Below, piece by piece: positions 1-6,309 of a stretch of DNA of 29,375 nt. A program made the translations under genes and the position numbers. How positions within the stretch are numbered: the first letter of the stretch is position 1; every line of letters begins with the position of its first letter. The notes beneath the pieces are model-generated. The model was given only the letters and a program-made list of their open reading frames with translations, searched no databases and was not told where the DNA came from. Source of the DNA: UBA1724 sp963632245 (GTDB lineage Bacteria > Verrucomicrobiota > Lentisphaeria > Oligosphaerales > Oligosphaeraceae); NCBI GenBank assembly GCA_963632245.1, contig CAVGTF010000009.1, forward strand, positions 1-29,375, written 5' to 3'.

Positions 1-110
1 CAGACTTGTGTCTCCTTTTCCGTTTCCTACCGAGAAATTCGGATGGCAAGTTGCAGGGTCCGGGAATGGTGTGTTTTTCCCCCGTGCGCCGGAGGAAACA
101 CCAATATCCA

Positions 111-119
111 TGCTATATT
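111..119 (+). promoter_or_regulatory. Possible extended -10 promoter for the rplY operon
   Basis: TG-C-TATATT at 111–119 resembles an extended -10 element. No good -35 is seen about 17 bases upstream, which extended -10 promoters can tolerate. It would give a pyrimidine-rich leader of roughly 125 bases before rplY. The rest of 1–252 holds nothing I recognise as a gene. This is inference from motif shape only. Confidence 0.35.
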
Positions 120-252
120 ACCCCAATTTACGCCCGCCTCGCCTTTTCCTCTCCGGGAGGAGCGCGGTCCTTGACGGTCCGGGCGACGGCGAAATCCCTT
201 TCGTTGAACGTCTTTTCTCTACTACCCATAACCCAAACCATCTGTTAGACTT

Positions 253-900
253 ATGAGCAACACCATCTCTCTGACCGCCACCAAGCGTGACGAATTCGGA
301 AGCAACGCCTCCCGCCGTCTCCGCAAGCAGGGCTTTGTCCCCGCGGTCATCTACTCCGCCGGCAACGAGAACCTGCATTTCCAGATCTCCCTGGCGCAGG
401 TGCAGCAGATCGAGCACCACGCCGGCATGGTCGCCCTGGACATCGAGGGCCTGGGCAAGCACAACGCCATCGTCAAGGCCGTCCAGTACAAGGCCATCAA
501 TGACCAGCCCTTGAGCGTGGACTTCCAGGAGGTCCACGCCGGCGAGAAGGTCACCGTGATGGTGCCCGTGGAGCCCCAGGGCGAGCCCGAGGGTCTCCGC
601 GAGGGCGGCCAGCTGGAGCAGACCATCCACGAGCTGGAGCTCGAGGTCGCTCCCGCCGACATCCCCGAGGTCATCCTGGTCGACGTCAGCGGCCTGAAGC
701 TCAACGACGAACTGACCATCGCCGACATCACCAGCCTGCCCGCCTCCGCCAAGGTCGTGGGTGACCACACCCAGATCGTCTTCCACGTGCGCACTCCTCA
801 CACCACCGTCGAGGAGCCCGCCGCCGAGGCCGCTCCCGCCGAGGGCGATGCCGCTGCTGCCGCGGCTCCCGCCGCCGATGCCAAGGCCGAGAAGAAGTAG
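253..900 (+). CDS. rplY: 50S ribosomal protein L25/TL5 (CTC family)
   Basis: This 215-residue protein has the long (TL5/CTC-type) form of L25, which binds 5S rRNA in the large ribosomal subunit. The N-terminal part (about residues 1–92) begins with the family pattern of a short strand followed by R-x-E/D-F-G-S-x-A-S-R-R-L-R-K-Q-G-x-V-P-A-V-I-Y. The C-terminal TL5 domain covers about 95–185, and an Ala/Glu/Lys-rich low-complexity tail follows. The ATG at 253 begins the conserved N-terminus, but no Shine-Dalgarno sequence is visible in front of it. It is the first gene of the cluster leading to pth 120 bases downstream. L25 next to pth is a common bacterial arrangement. Confidence 0.95.
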   Translation: MSNTISLTATKRDEFGSNASRRLRKQGFVPAVIYSAGNENLHFQISLAQVQQIEHHAGMVALDIEGLGKHNAIVKAVQYKAINDQPLSVDFQEVHAGEKVTVMVPVEPQGEPEGLREGGQLEQTIHELELEVAPADIPEVILVDVSGLKLNDELTIADITSLPASAKVVGDHTQIVFHVRTPHTTVEEPAAEAAPAEGDAAAAAAPAADAKAEKK

Positions 901-1020
901 TCCCTTTCCGACTCTTCCTCTCCTCTCGCACCTGGGCGGAGACGGGACGCACACTACACTGCCCTCCCCTCTCCGCCACCCCTTTTCCCCTCACCGGATC
1001 CGTCCCTTGAGGGAAAGTGA

Positions 1021-1689
1021 ATGACCGAAACCACAATGCCGCTGAAACTCCTGGTCTGCCTGGGAAATCCCGGAAGGGAATACCAGAACACCCGACACAA
1101 CGCCGGGTGGATGGCCGGAGACAGAATCCTCCAGAACTCCCCCTTCCCTCCTTCAGGTGCCATCTGGCAGCCGAAGCAGGGGCGGCTCTTCTGGACAGGC
1201 GTGGGCCGACGCAGCCTCCTGCTGCTGAAGCCCACTACCTACATGAACCTCAGCGGCCTCGCCGTCGCAGAAACTCTCCACCACCTCCGGCTCACTCCCT
1301 CGGAACTCCTGGTGATCTGCGACGACCTCGATCTGCCTTCCGGCGCCTTCCGACTCCGTCAGAAGGGCTCCTCCGGCGGGCACCGGGGTCTGGCTTCCAT
1401 CATTCAAAGCCTCCAGAGCGGGGATTTTCCCCGCCTCCGGCTCGGCATTGGGAGACCGCAGCCCGGCTCGGGCACATCCATCGTCGAATGGGTGCTGGCC
1501 CCCTGGGTTTCCGAAGGGAACAACCTCCCCGGACGCGTCCTCGACGCAGCCGCCCAAATCACCGCCGACCTCACCCGGATGCCCTTCGACAGGGTCCTCC
1601 AGAAGGCCGCAAAGATGGGAGATCCCCGTCGGACTGAATCCAACCGTTCCGAATCACAGGAGTCACAACCGTGTCCAAGTATGAATTGA
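1021..1689 (+). CDS. pth: Peptidyl-tRNA hydrolase
   Basis: The 222-residue protein belongs to the bacterial Pth family, which recycles peptidyl-tRNAs released from stalled ribosomes in the cytoplasm. The N-terminus carries LVCLGNPGREYQNTRHNAGW, giving the conserved Asn16 and the catalytic His26. PTTYMN supplies Asn76, and CDDLDLPSG supplies Asp101, equivalent to E. coli Asp93. GGHRGL at 120–125 has Arg where E. coli has Asn114. The protein is slightly longer than the usual 190–195 residues because of an extended polar C-terminus. A GAGGG about 7 bases before the ATG is a reasonable ribosome-binding site. The last 19 bases overlap rpsF in another frame, suggesting translational coupling. Confidence 0.95.
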   Translation: MTETTMPLKLLVCLGNPGREYQNTRHNAGWMAGDRILQNSPFPPSGAIWQPKQGRLFWTGVGRRSLLLLKPTTYMNLSGLAVAETLHHLRLTPSELLVICDDLDLPSGAFRLRQKGSSGGHRGLASIIQSLQSGDFPRLRLGIGRPQPGSGTSIVEWVLAPWVSEGNNLPGRVLDAAAQITADLTRMPFDRVLQKAAKMGDPRRTESNRSESQESQPCPSMN

Positions 1690-2066
1690 TGTTCATCCTC
1701 GACCCCACCAAGGTCGAGGGTAACGGAGAGGCCTTCGATGCCACCATCCAGGCCTACCTCCAGGAACTGGGCGGCCAGATCAGCCGCGCCAAGTTCTTCG
1801 AAAAGCGCACCTTCGCTCGCCCCATGGGCAAGCATAAGGCCGGTCTCTACTGGGACTACGTGGCGGAACTGCCCGCCACCGCCCCCGCCGCCGTCGAGGA
1901 TAAGTTCCGCCTCAACGACACCGTTCTGCGCGTCGGTATCTTCCACTTCGAAGACGGACAGGACGACGAGGTCTTCAAGCCCCGCGACGCCAGCGTCCTC
2001 GGCGAAGAGTCCTTCCAGGACGAGTTCGACAACGACAACTACCGCTTCCGCGGCAACCGCAAGTAG
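1671..2066 (+). CDS. rpsF: 30S ribosomal protein S6
   Basis: This 131-residue protein begins SKYELMFILDPTKVEG, the typical first strand of S6, which binds 16S rRNA with S18 in the small-subunit platform. The start is a GTG at 1671, preceded by AGGAG at an 8-base distance and lying inside the end of pth. The acidic C-terminal tail after about residue 100 is typical in being variable. Its place ahead of ssb and rpsR is the classic rpsF–ssb–rpsR arrangement. Confidence 0.95.
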   Translation: MSKYELMFILDPTKVEGNGEAFDATIQAYLQELGGQISRAKFFEKRTFARPMGKHKAGLYWDYVAELPATAPAAVEDKFRLNDTVLRVGIFHFEDGQDDEVFKPRDASVLGEESFQDEFDNDNYRFRGNRK

Positions 2067-2156
2067 TCGGGCCGCCTAGCGTCCCCTCTCACCCGGATTC
2101 CCTTCCAAAAAGTAGCCAGCATCGTCACCACACAGCAACACAGGAGAACGAAGGAA

Positions 2157-2738
2157 ATGCCCAACGTAAACAAAGTCATCCTCATCGGAAACCTCACCAG
2201 AGATCCCGAAATCCGCCAGACAGGCGCCGGAAATAGCCTGGCTAGCTTCACGCTCGCCATGACCCGCGTCTACAACAACCCCCGCACCGGGGAGCGGACC
2301 GAAGAGCCTTGTTTCGTGGACGTGACCGCCTTCCAGCGGAATGCCGACGTGATCCAAAAGTATGTGCACAAGGGCGATCCCCTCTTCGTGGAGGGCCGTC
2401 TGCGCTACGATTCCTGGGAAGACCGCGCCACCGGAGCCAAGCGGAACAAGCTGTCCGTGGTAGCCGAGTCCATCCAGCTGCTCAGCCGTCGCCCTGACGG
2501 CGGCGCACCTGTCGATGGCGGATACTACGCACAGGCCGCTGCACCACAGCAGCAGCCCGCGCAGCCGCGCCGCAGCTACGGCGCCCCCGCCGCCCAGCCG
2601 GCCTACGGAAACGCAGCTCCTTACGGCGATGCGCCCGCCACGCCGCAATACCGCCCCGCCGGAAACGCCATGCCCTCCTTTACCCCGGAGAATGACGCAC
2701 CCGCCGGAGAGGCCCCCGTGGACGACCTGCCCTTCTAG
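2157..2738 (+). CDS. ssb: Single-stranded DNA-binding protein
   Basis: The 193-residue protein is a bacterial SSB, which coats single-stranded DNA during replication and repair. The OB-fold covers about residues 1–108, opening with PNVNKVILIGNLTRDPEIR and containing the FVDVTAF strand. A long Gln/Pro/Ala/Tyr-rich linker covers about 115–180. The acidic tip DDLPF at the C-terminus is the partner-docking signal of the family. Start choice is supported by GGAG at 2143 and AAGGAA just before the ATG. It lies between rpsF and rpsR, as in many bacteria. Confidence 0.97.
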   Translation: MPNVNKVILIGNLTRDPEIRQTGAGNSLASFTLAMTRVYNNPRTGERTEEPCFVDVTAFQRNADVIQKYVHKGDPLFVEGRLRYDSWEDRATGAKRNKLSVVAESIQLLSRRPDGGAPVDGGYYAQAAAPQQQPAQPRRSYGAPAAQPAYGNAAPYGDAPATPQYRPAGNAMPSFTPENDAPAGEAPVDDLPF

Positions 2739-2819
2739 GAAGGCCCCCGCTCTTAGCAGCGAGACCGGAAGAGAGAAAATCTTCAAGAGTCAAGAACAAG
2801 AAAAAAGGAACTTCAAAAA

Positions 2820-3050
2820 ATGAAGACCATCACCCCGAAACGCCGTCAGAAGCTTCTGCGCCAGAAGACCTGCCGTCTGTGCAAGAACAATATCTTCCAG
2901 CTGGACTTCAAGGATGTCGAGCTACTGAAGCGGTTCCAGACCGAGGGCGGCCGCATCCTGCCCCGCACCATCACCGGCAACTGCACCAAGCACCAGAAGC
3001 TGCTGGCCAACGCCATCAAGCGCGCCCGCGTCATGGGTCTCGTTCTCTAA
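2820..3050 (+). CDS. rpsR: 30S ribosomal protein S18
   Basis: A 76-residue basic protein with the S18 core, including the RFQTEGGRILPRTITGNC segment and a C-terminal basic helix. S18 partners S6 in the small-subunit platform. Cys18, Cys21, Cys55 and His58 (CxxC…CxxH) suggest the zinc-binding form of S18. That follows from residue spacing and known ribosomal-protein variants and has not been tested. AAGGAA lies about 10 bases before the ATG. The gene sits between ssb and rplI. Confidence 0.95.
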   Translation: MKTITPKRRQKLLRQKTCRLCKNNIFQLDFKDVELLKRFQTEGGRILPRTITGNCTKHQKLLANAIKRARVMGLVL

Positions 3051-3080
3051 CGGCAACCCCCCAGAAGAAGGAATACTACA

Positions 3081-3536
3081 ATGTCTAAAGAACTGATTCT
3101 CCTGGAAGATGTCAAGGATCTGGGACAGGTCGGCGACATCGTCAAAGTCGCTGACGGCTACGCCCGCAACTTCCTGGTCCCCCGCAAGCTCGCGGTGGCC
3201 GTCAACAAAGCAAACCTCCGCCAGATCGAGGCCCGCAAGCTGAAGCTCCAGCAGGAGCGCGAGGCCCGTCTGGCCGTCGCCAAGGCCCTGGCCGAGAAGA
3301 TCGCCGCTATGGAGATCGTCCTGCCCATGGCTGTCGGCGAAAACGACAAGCTCTTCGGCTCCGTCAACGCACAGGTCATCGCCGACGCCGTCAACGCCCT
3401 GGGCGTTGAGATCGGCAAGGCCGATGTGGAGCTGGAAGAGGGCATCCGTGAGCTGGGTGACTACACCGTCGCCATCAAGCTCTCCAGCGAGGTAAAGGCC
3501 GACCTGAAGGTGAAGATCACCAAGAAGGAAGACTAA
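3081..3536 (+). CDS. rplI: 50S ribosomal protein L9
   Basis: The 151-residue protein matches L9 in length and architecture: an N-terminal rRNA-binding domain (about 1–50, LLEDVKDLGQVGDIVKVADG and YARNFLVPRKLA), a long charged connecting helix rich in Lys/Arg/Glu, and a C-terminal domain ending in the KVKI strand. L9 binds near the base of the L1 stalk. AGAAGGAA lies 7 bases before the ATG. It is the last gene of the operon, followed directly by a strong terminator. Confidence 0.96.
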   Translation: MSKELILLEDVKDLGQVGDIVKVADGYARNFLVPRKLAVAVNKANLRQIEARKLKLQQEREARLAVAKALAEKIAAMEIVLPMAVGENDKLFGSVNAQVIADAVNALGVEIGKADVELEEGIRELGDYTVAIKLSSEVKADLKVKITKKED

Positions 3537-3560
3537 ATCCTCCACGCGGAAACGCAAGCA

Positions 3561-3600
3561 AAAGGGCCGTTGGACATTCATCGTCCGACGGCCTTTTTTG
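3561..3600 (+). terminator. Intrinsic terminator of the rplY–rplI operon
   Basis: An 11-bp stem (3565–3575 with 3583–3593, one G·U pair) closes a 7-base loop and is followed by a six-T run. It lies 24 bases after the rplI stop codon. Confidence 0.9.
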
Positions 3601-3640
3601 TGTCTAGAATGCAGTGCGCTTTCTCCAGGTGAAGACAAAG

Positions 3641-3660
3641 CGCGGAATTCCGCGTTTTTT
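3641..3660 (+). terminator. Second, short terminator-like hairpin
   Basis: CGCGG-AATT-CCGCG (3641–3654) forms a 5-bp stem with a 4-base loop and is followed by six T. It lies about 45 bases after the first terminator and would act as a back-up before the tRNA gene. Confidence 0.55.
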
Positions 3661-3694
3661 GCGCTGTTTTTTCTTGAAGAAGAGCGGAAGCGGC

Positions 3695-3722
3695 TTGCAA
3701 TCCGTGGAAATGCGCTTAGAGT
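3695..3722 (+). promoter_or_regulatory. Probable promoter of tRNA-Glu
   Basis: TTGCAA (3695–3700) and TAGAGT (3717–3722), separated by 16 bases, resemble sigma-70 -35 and -10 elements. The implied start lies about 20 bases before the tRNA and after the operon terminators. This is motif-based inference. Confidence 0.45.
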
Positions 3723-3747
3723 AACGCCGCTTCCTGAATCAATCAGG

Positions 3748-3822
3748 GATCCCATCGTCTAATGGTTAGGACAACAGGTTCTCATCCTGTAAATATGGGT
3801 TCGACTCCCGTTGGGATTGCCA
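3748..3822 (+). tRNA. tRNA-Glu (anticodon CTC)
   Basis: The full cloverleaf can be drawn. The 7-bp acceptor stem pairs 3748–3754 with 3812–3818 (first pair G·U). The D stem pairs 3757–3760 with 3769–3772. The anticodon stem pairs ACAGG 3774–3778 with CCTGT 3786–3790, around the loop TTCTCAT with anticodon CTC at 3781–3783, which reads GAG. The T stem pairs 3795–3799 with 3807–3811 around TTCGACT. The discriminator is G3819, and CCA is encoded at 3820–3822. Confidence 0.95.
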
Positions 3823-3829
3823 ATTTTCA

Positions 3830-3863
3830 CGCCGCCGAGCAGATCTGCTTTGCGGCGTTTTTT
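3830..3863 (+). terminator. Terminator after tRNA-Glu
   Basis: CGCCGC (3830–3835) pairs with GCGGCG (3852–3857). An inner AGCAGA/TCTGCT helix sits between them, separated by a two-base mismatch. A six-T run follows (3858–3863). Confidence 0.85.
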
Positions 3864-3932
3864 GTTATCCGGGACATTGTCTCCCGGACAGGCGCCAGCC
3901 ACTCCCCCTCCCCTCCGTATTGAGAGCCCACC

Positions 3933-4736
3933 ATGGAATACCAGGATTTTCTCTCCCGCCTGGCCTATCAGGCCGGCAAGCTCGCGCAATCCATGCAGAC
4001 GCATCTGCAGGAGGGCGATGTCTCCTGCAAGGAGACCGCGCGTGACATCGTGACCAAGGCCGACCAGGCCACGGAGCGCTTCATCCGTGATGCCGTGGAG
4101 AAGGCCTATCCGGACTACGGCTTCTATGGCGAAGAGACCGGTCGGAAGCAGGACGAGGGCAGTCCGTATTGCTGGATTGTGGATCCCATTGACGGCACGG
4201 TGAACTACTTCCAGGGTCTGCCCTTCTGGTGCACCTCCATCGGCCTTTGGAAAGACGGAAAGCCCCTGGCGGGCGCGGTCTATGCCCCCGCGCTGGACGA
4301 GCTCTTCTACGGCGAGATCGGCGGAGGCGCCTTCTGCAATGGCCGCCCCATCCACGTAAAGGACCACGGCAGTCTAGAGCACTCGGTGCTAGCCACCGGC
4401 TTCGCCTGCCTGCGCGCCGGCTGGACCGACGTCAATAATGTCCCCTACTTCACAAAGATCGCCCTGACCGCACGAGGTGTCCGGCGCTTTGGCTCCGCAG
4501 CCATGGATCTCTGCTATCTGGCAAGCGGGAAATTCGATGCCTTCTGGGAGCTGAATCTGAAGCCCTACGACTTTGCCGCCGGCATGGCGGTGCTCCTGGA
4601 GGCCGGCGGAATGGTCACGGATCTCCGCGGCGGAGACCAATTCCCGCAGCAGGGCATCCTGGCCAGCAATACCCCCGCCCTCCACCAGGAGATCCTCCAA
4701 TACTTCCAGGGATACCAGCGCCCCACAGGCGCCTAA
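3933..4736 (+). CDS. Inositol monophosphatase family protein (SuhB-like)
   Basis: The 267-residue protein is a metal-dependent phosphomonoesterase of the IMPase family. Metal-ligand motifs are all present: GEE (Glu67, Glu68), the signature WIVDPIDGTVNY (Asp84, Asp87, with Gly88 and Thr89), and the late motif KPYDFAAG (Asp213) followed by EAGG. Length is normal. Family members hydrolyse inositol-1-phosphate, related sugar phosphates or 3'-phosphoadenosine 5'-phosphate, and SuhB-type members also act in rRNA antitermination. The sequence alone does not decide the substrate. Only a weak GAGAG precedes the ATG. It is read alone, between the tRNA terminator and a convergent MATE gene. Confidence 0.9.
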   Translation: MEYQDFLSRLAYQAGKLAQSMQTHLQEGDVSCKETARDIVTKADQATERFIRDAVEKAYPDYGFYGEETGRKQDEGSPYCWIVDPIDGTVNYFQGLPFWCTSIGLWKDGKPLAGAVYAPALDELFYGEIGGGAFCNGRPIHVKDHGSLEHSVLATGFACLRAGWTDVNNVPYFTKIALTARGVRRFGSAAMDLCYLASGKFDAFWELNLKPYDFAAGMAVLLEAGGMVTDLRGGDQFPQQGILASNTPALHQEILQYFQGYQRPTGA

Positions 4737-4764
4737 AAGGCTACCTTCCCCCCTCCTCTGCACA

Positions 4765-4799
4765 CCCCGTACTGACTACAATGTCAGGCGGGGCTTTTT
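4765..4799 (+). terminator. Terminator after the IMPase gene
   Basis: CCCCG (4765–4769) pairs with CGGGG (4789–4793), and CTGAC (4772–4776) pairs with GTCAG (4783–4787), with a small internal mismatch. CTTTTT follows. The hairpin overlaps the last codons of the convergent MATE gene. No A-run lies on the other side, so it probably serves the + strand only. Confidence 0.7.
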
Positions 4800-6125
4800 C
4801 TTCATAAGGTAATAGAGATAGAATGCCATGGGAATCAACGCCGCCGCCCAGGAGATGGGATAGACGGTGAAGAGCACGGTGACGGTGGGCTTCAGGGGGA
4901 AGACCGTATGGACCCACAGCACGCGGAGTCCGCAGACTCCCAGGAGCATGATGACAGTGATCGCCACAGTGCGCCCCAGTCCGCGAATGGAGCCGCTGAC
5001 GGCGTCCATGGCGCCCAAAATCGCGTAGGTCGTCAAGACGATCTGCATGCGTTCATAGCCCCAGGGGATGGCGTCGGGGGAGGAAAGGAACATCTCCAGC
5101 AGGGGTCGTGCGAAGAGGAAGAAGACCAATCCCATAAGAGCGGGAGAGAGGCTCCCCAGGAAGACGCACCACCAGATGGACTGGCGGATGCGATCCCACT
5201 TCCCGGCGCCCAGATTCTGTCCCACGAAGCTGGTGGCCACCTGGTTGAATCCGTAGGAGGCCGTCCAGGCCAGTTCCTCCCAGATAAGTCCGGCGGTGCA
5301 TCCGGCGACGCCCAGGGATCCGAAGGAGTTAATGGCGGTCTGGATCACCACATTGGAGAAAGAGAAGCAGGCGCCCTGGATGCCTGCAGGCACGCCGATG
5401 ACCAGGATCTTCGCCAGAATTCCGCGATGAATGGAGAGCTTTCGCCACTCTAAGCAGATGCCATCGCCGGTATTCTTGAGGGCGATCCAGACCAGAATGG
5501 CGGAGAGTCCCTCGGAGATCACGGTGGCGATAGCCACGCCCTCCACTGCCATATTCATGCAGATCACAAAGAAGAGATTCAGCACCACATTGAGGATGCC
5601 GGAGACGACGAGGTAGTAGAAGGGCCGTCGAGTATCCCCCACGCCTCGGAGCAGTGCGGCGCCGAAGTTATAGACCTGCAGGAAGGGCATTCCCACAAAG
5701 AAGATCTGCATATAGGCCATGGCGCCCGTCATGACGTCCTCGGGGGTGTCCATCCAGCGCAGAAGTGGCTCCGTCCAGAGGTATCCCGCCGCTCCCAAAA
5801 GGAATCCCGCCACCAGAGAGAAGAGCATGCTGGTGTGGATCACCCTGTCCAAAAGACGCCGGTCGCCAGCGCCGAAGGCATTTGCGCAGACCACGCAGGT
5901 GCCCATGGAGATTCCCACCAGCAGATTCAACAGCAGGCTAATGAGAGGCGAGGTAGCGCCCACGGCGGCCAGCGCCTGATGGGTGGAATAGCGCCCCACG
6001 ACGGCCATATCGGCCGTGTGGAAGAGATATTGAAGCAGGAGGGACCCTAGGAGAGGCAAGGAGAAGAGGATCACCTTCTTCCCCACATTCCCCTCCGTCA
6101 GGTCCATGACATTCCGGGAGGCCAT
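4776..6125 (-). CDS. MATE family multidrug/Na+-type exporter (first copy)
   Basis: The 449-residue integral membrane protein has about twelve hydrophobic segments in the two-half arrangement of MATE (NorM/DinF) transporters, which export cationic compounds using Na+ or H+ gradients. The first segment reads LFSLPLLGSLLLQYLFHTADMAVVGRYS, typical of the family's first helix, followed by a helix ending near VVCANAFGAGD. The mid-protein segment GVPAGIQGACFSFSNVVIQ marks the start of the second half. The ATG at 6125 has no visible Shine-Dalgarno sequence. It follows the zinc-ribbon gene on the same strand by 184 bases. Its substrate cannot be read from sequence. A second, distinct MATE gene lies at 16745–18097. 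Confidence 0.92.
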   Translation of the reverse strand: MASRNVMDLTEGNVGKKVILFSLPLLGSLLLQYLFHTADMAVVGRYSTHQALAAVGATSPLISLLLNLLVGISMGTCVVCANAFGAGDRRLLDRVIHTSMLFSLVAGFLLGAAGYLWTEPLLRWMDTPEDVMTGAMAYMQIFFVGMPFLQVYNFGAALLRGVGDTRRPFYYLVVSGILNVVLNLFFVICMNMAVEGVAIATVISEGLSAILVWIALKNTGDGICLEWRKLSIHRGILAKILVIGVPAGIQGACFSFSNVVIQTAINSFGSLGVAGCTAGLIWEELAWTASYGFNQVATSFVGQNLGAGKWDRIRQSIWWCVFLGSLSPALMGLVFFLFARPLLEMFLSSPDAIPWGYERMQIVLTTYAILGAMDAVSGSIRGLGRTVAITVIMLLGVCGLRVLWVHTVFPLKPTVTVLFTVYPISWAAALIPMAFYLYYLMKKKPRLTL

Positions 6126-6155
6126 ATCTGAATCAAATAGCTAGAAAAAGCGTGT

Positions 6156-6181
6156 CCCTGGCGGCAGGGCGTCCGCCAGGG
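6156..6181 (-). other. Perfect 9-bp hairpin ahead of the MATE gene
   Basis: CCCTGGCGG (6156–6164) and CCGCCAGGG (6173–6181) form a perfect stem with an 8-base loop. On the minus strand it is followed, after a short gap, by CTTTTTCT. It could be an imperfect terminator for the upstream zinc-ribbon gene or an attenuator in the MATE leader. The rest of the 184-base spacer shows nothing else clear. Confidence 0.5.
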
Positions 6182-6309
6182 AGGGATCTTTCGGCAGAGC
6201 CGCCCATCTCTTCCTTCTCTCCACAGAGAACCTCTGCAAAAAGAGGGATAGGGGGGGGCACTCCGCCGAACGCCCTAGATCATGGAACGACGAGACGGCA
6301 GGACCGCTT

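Noticed and set aside
1..252. Two short frames before rplY
   Set aside because: Overlapping each other, with no domain, and likely leader/promoter sequence.
118..954. 278-codon minus-strand frame
   Set aside because: Antisense to rplY with low-complexity Gly/Asp/Leu content. rplY is unmistakable.
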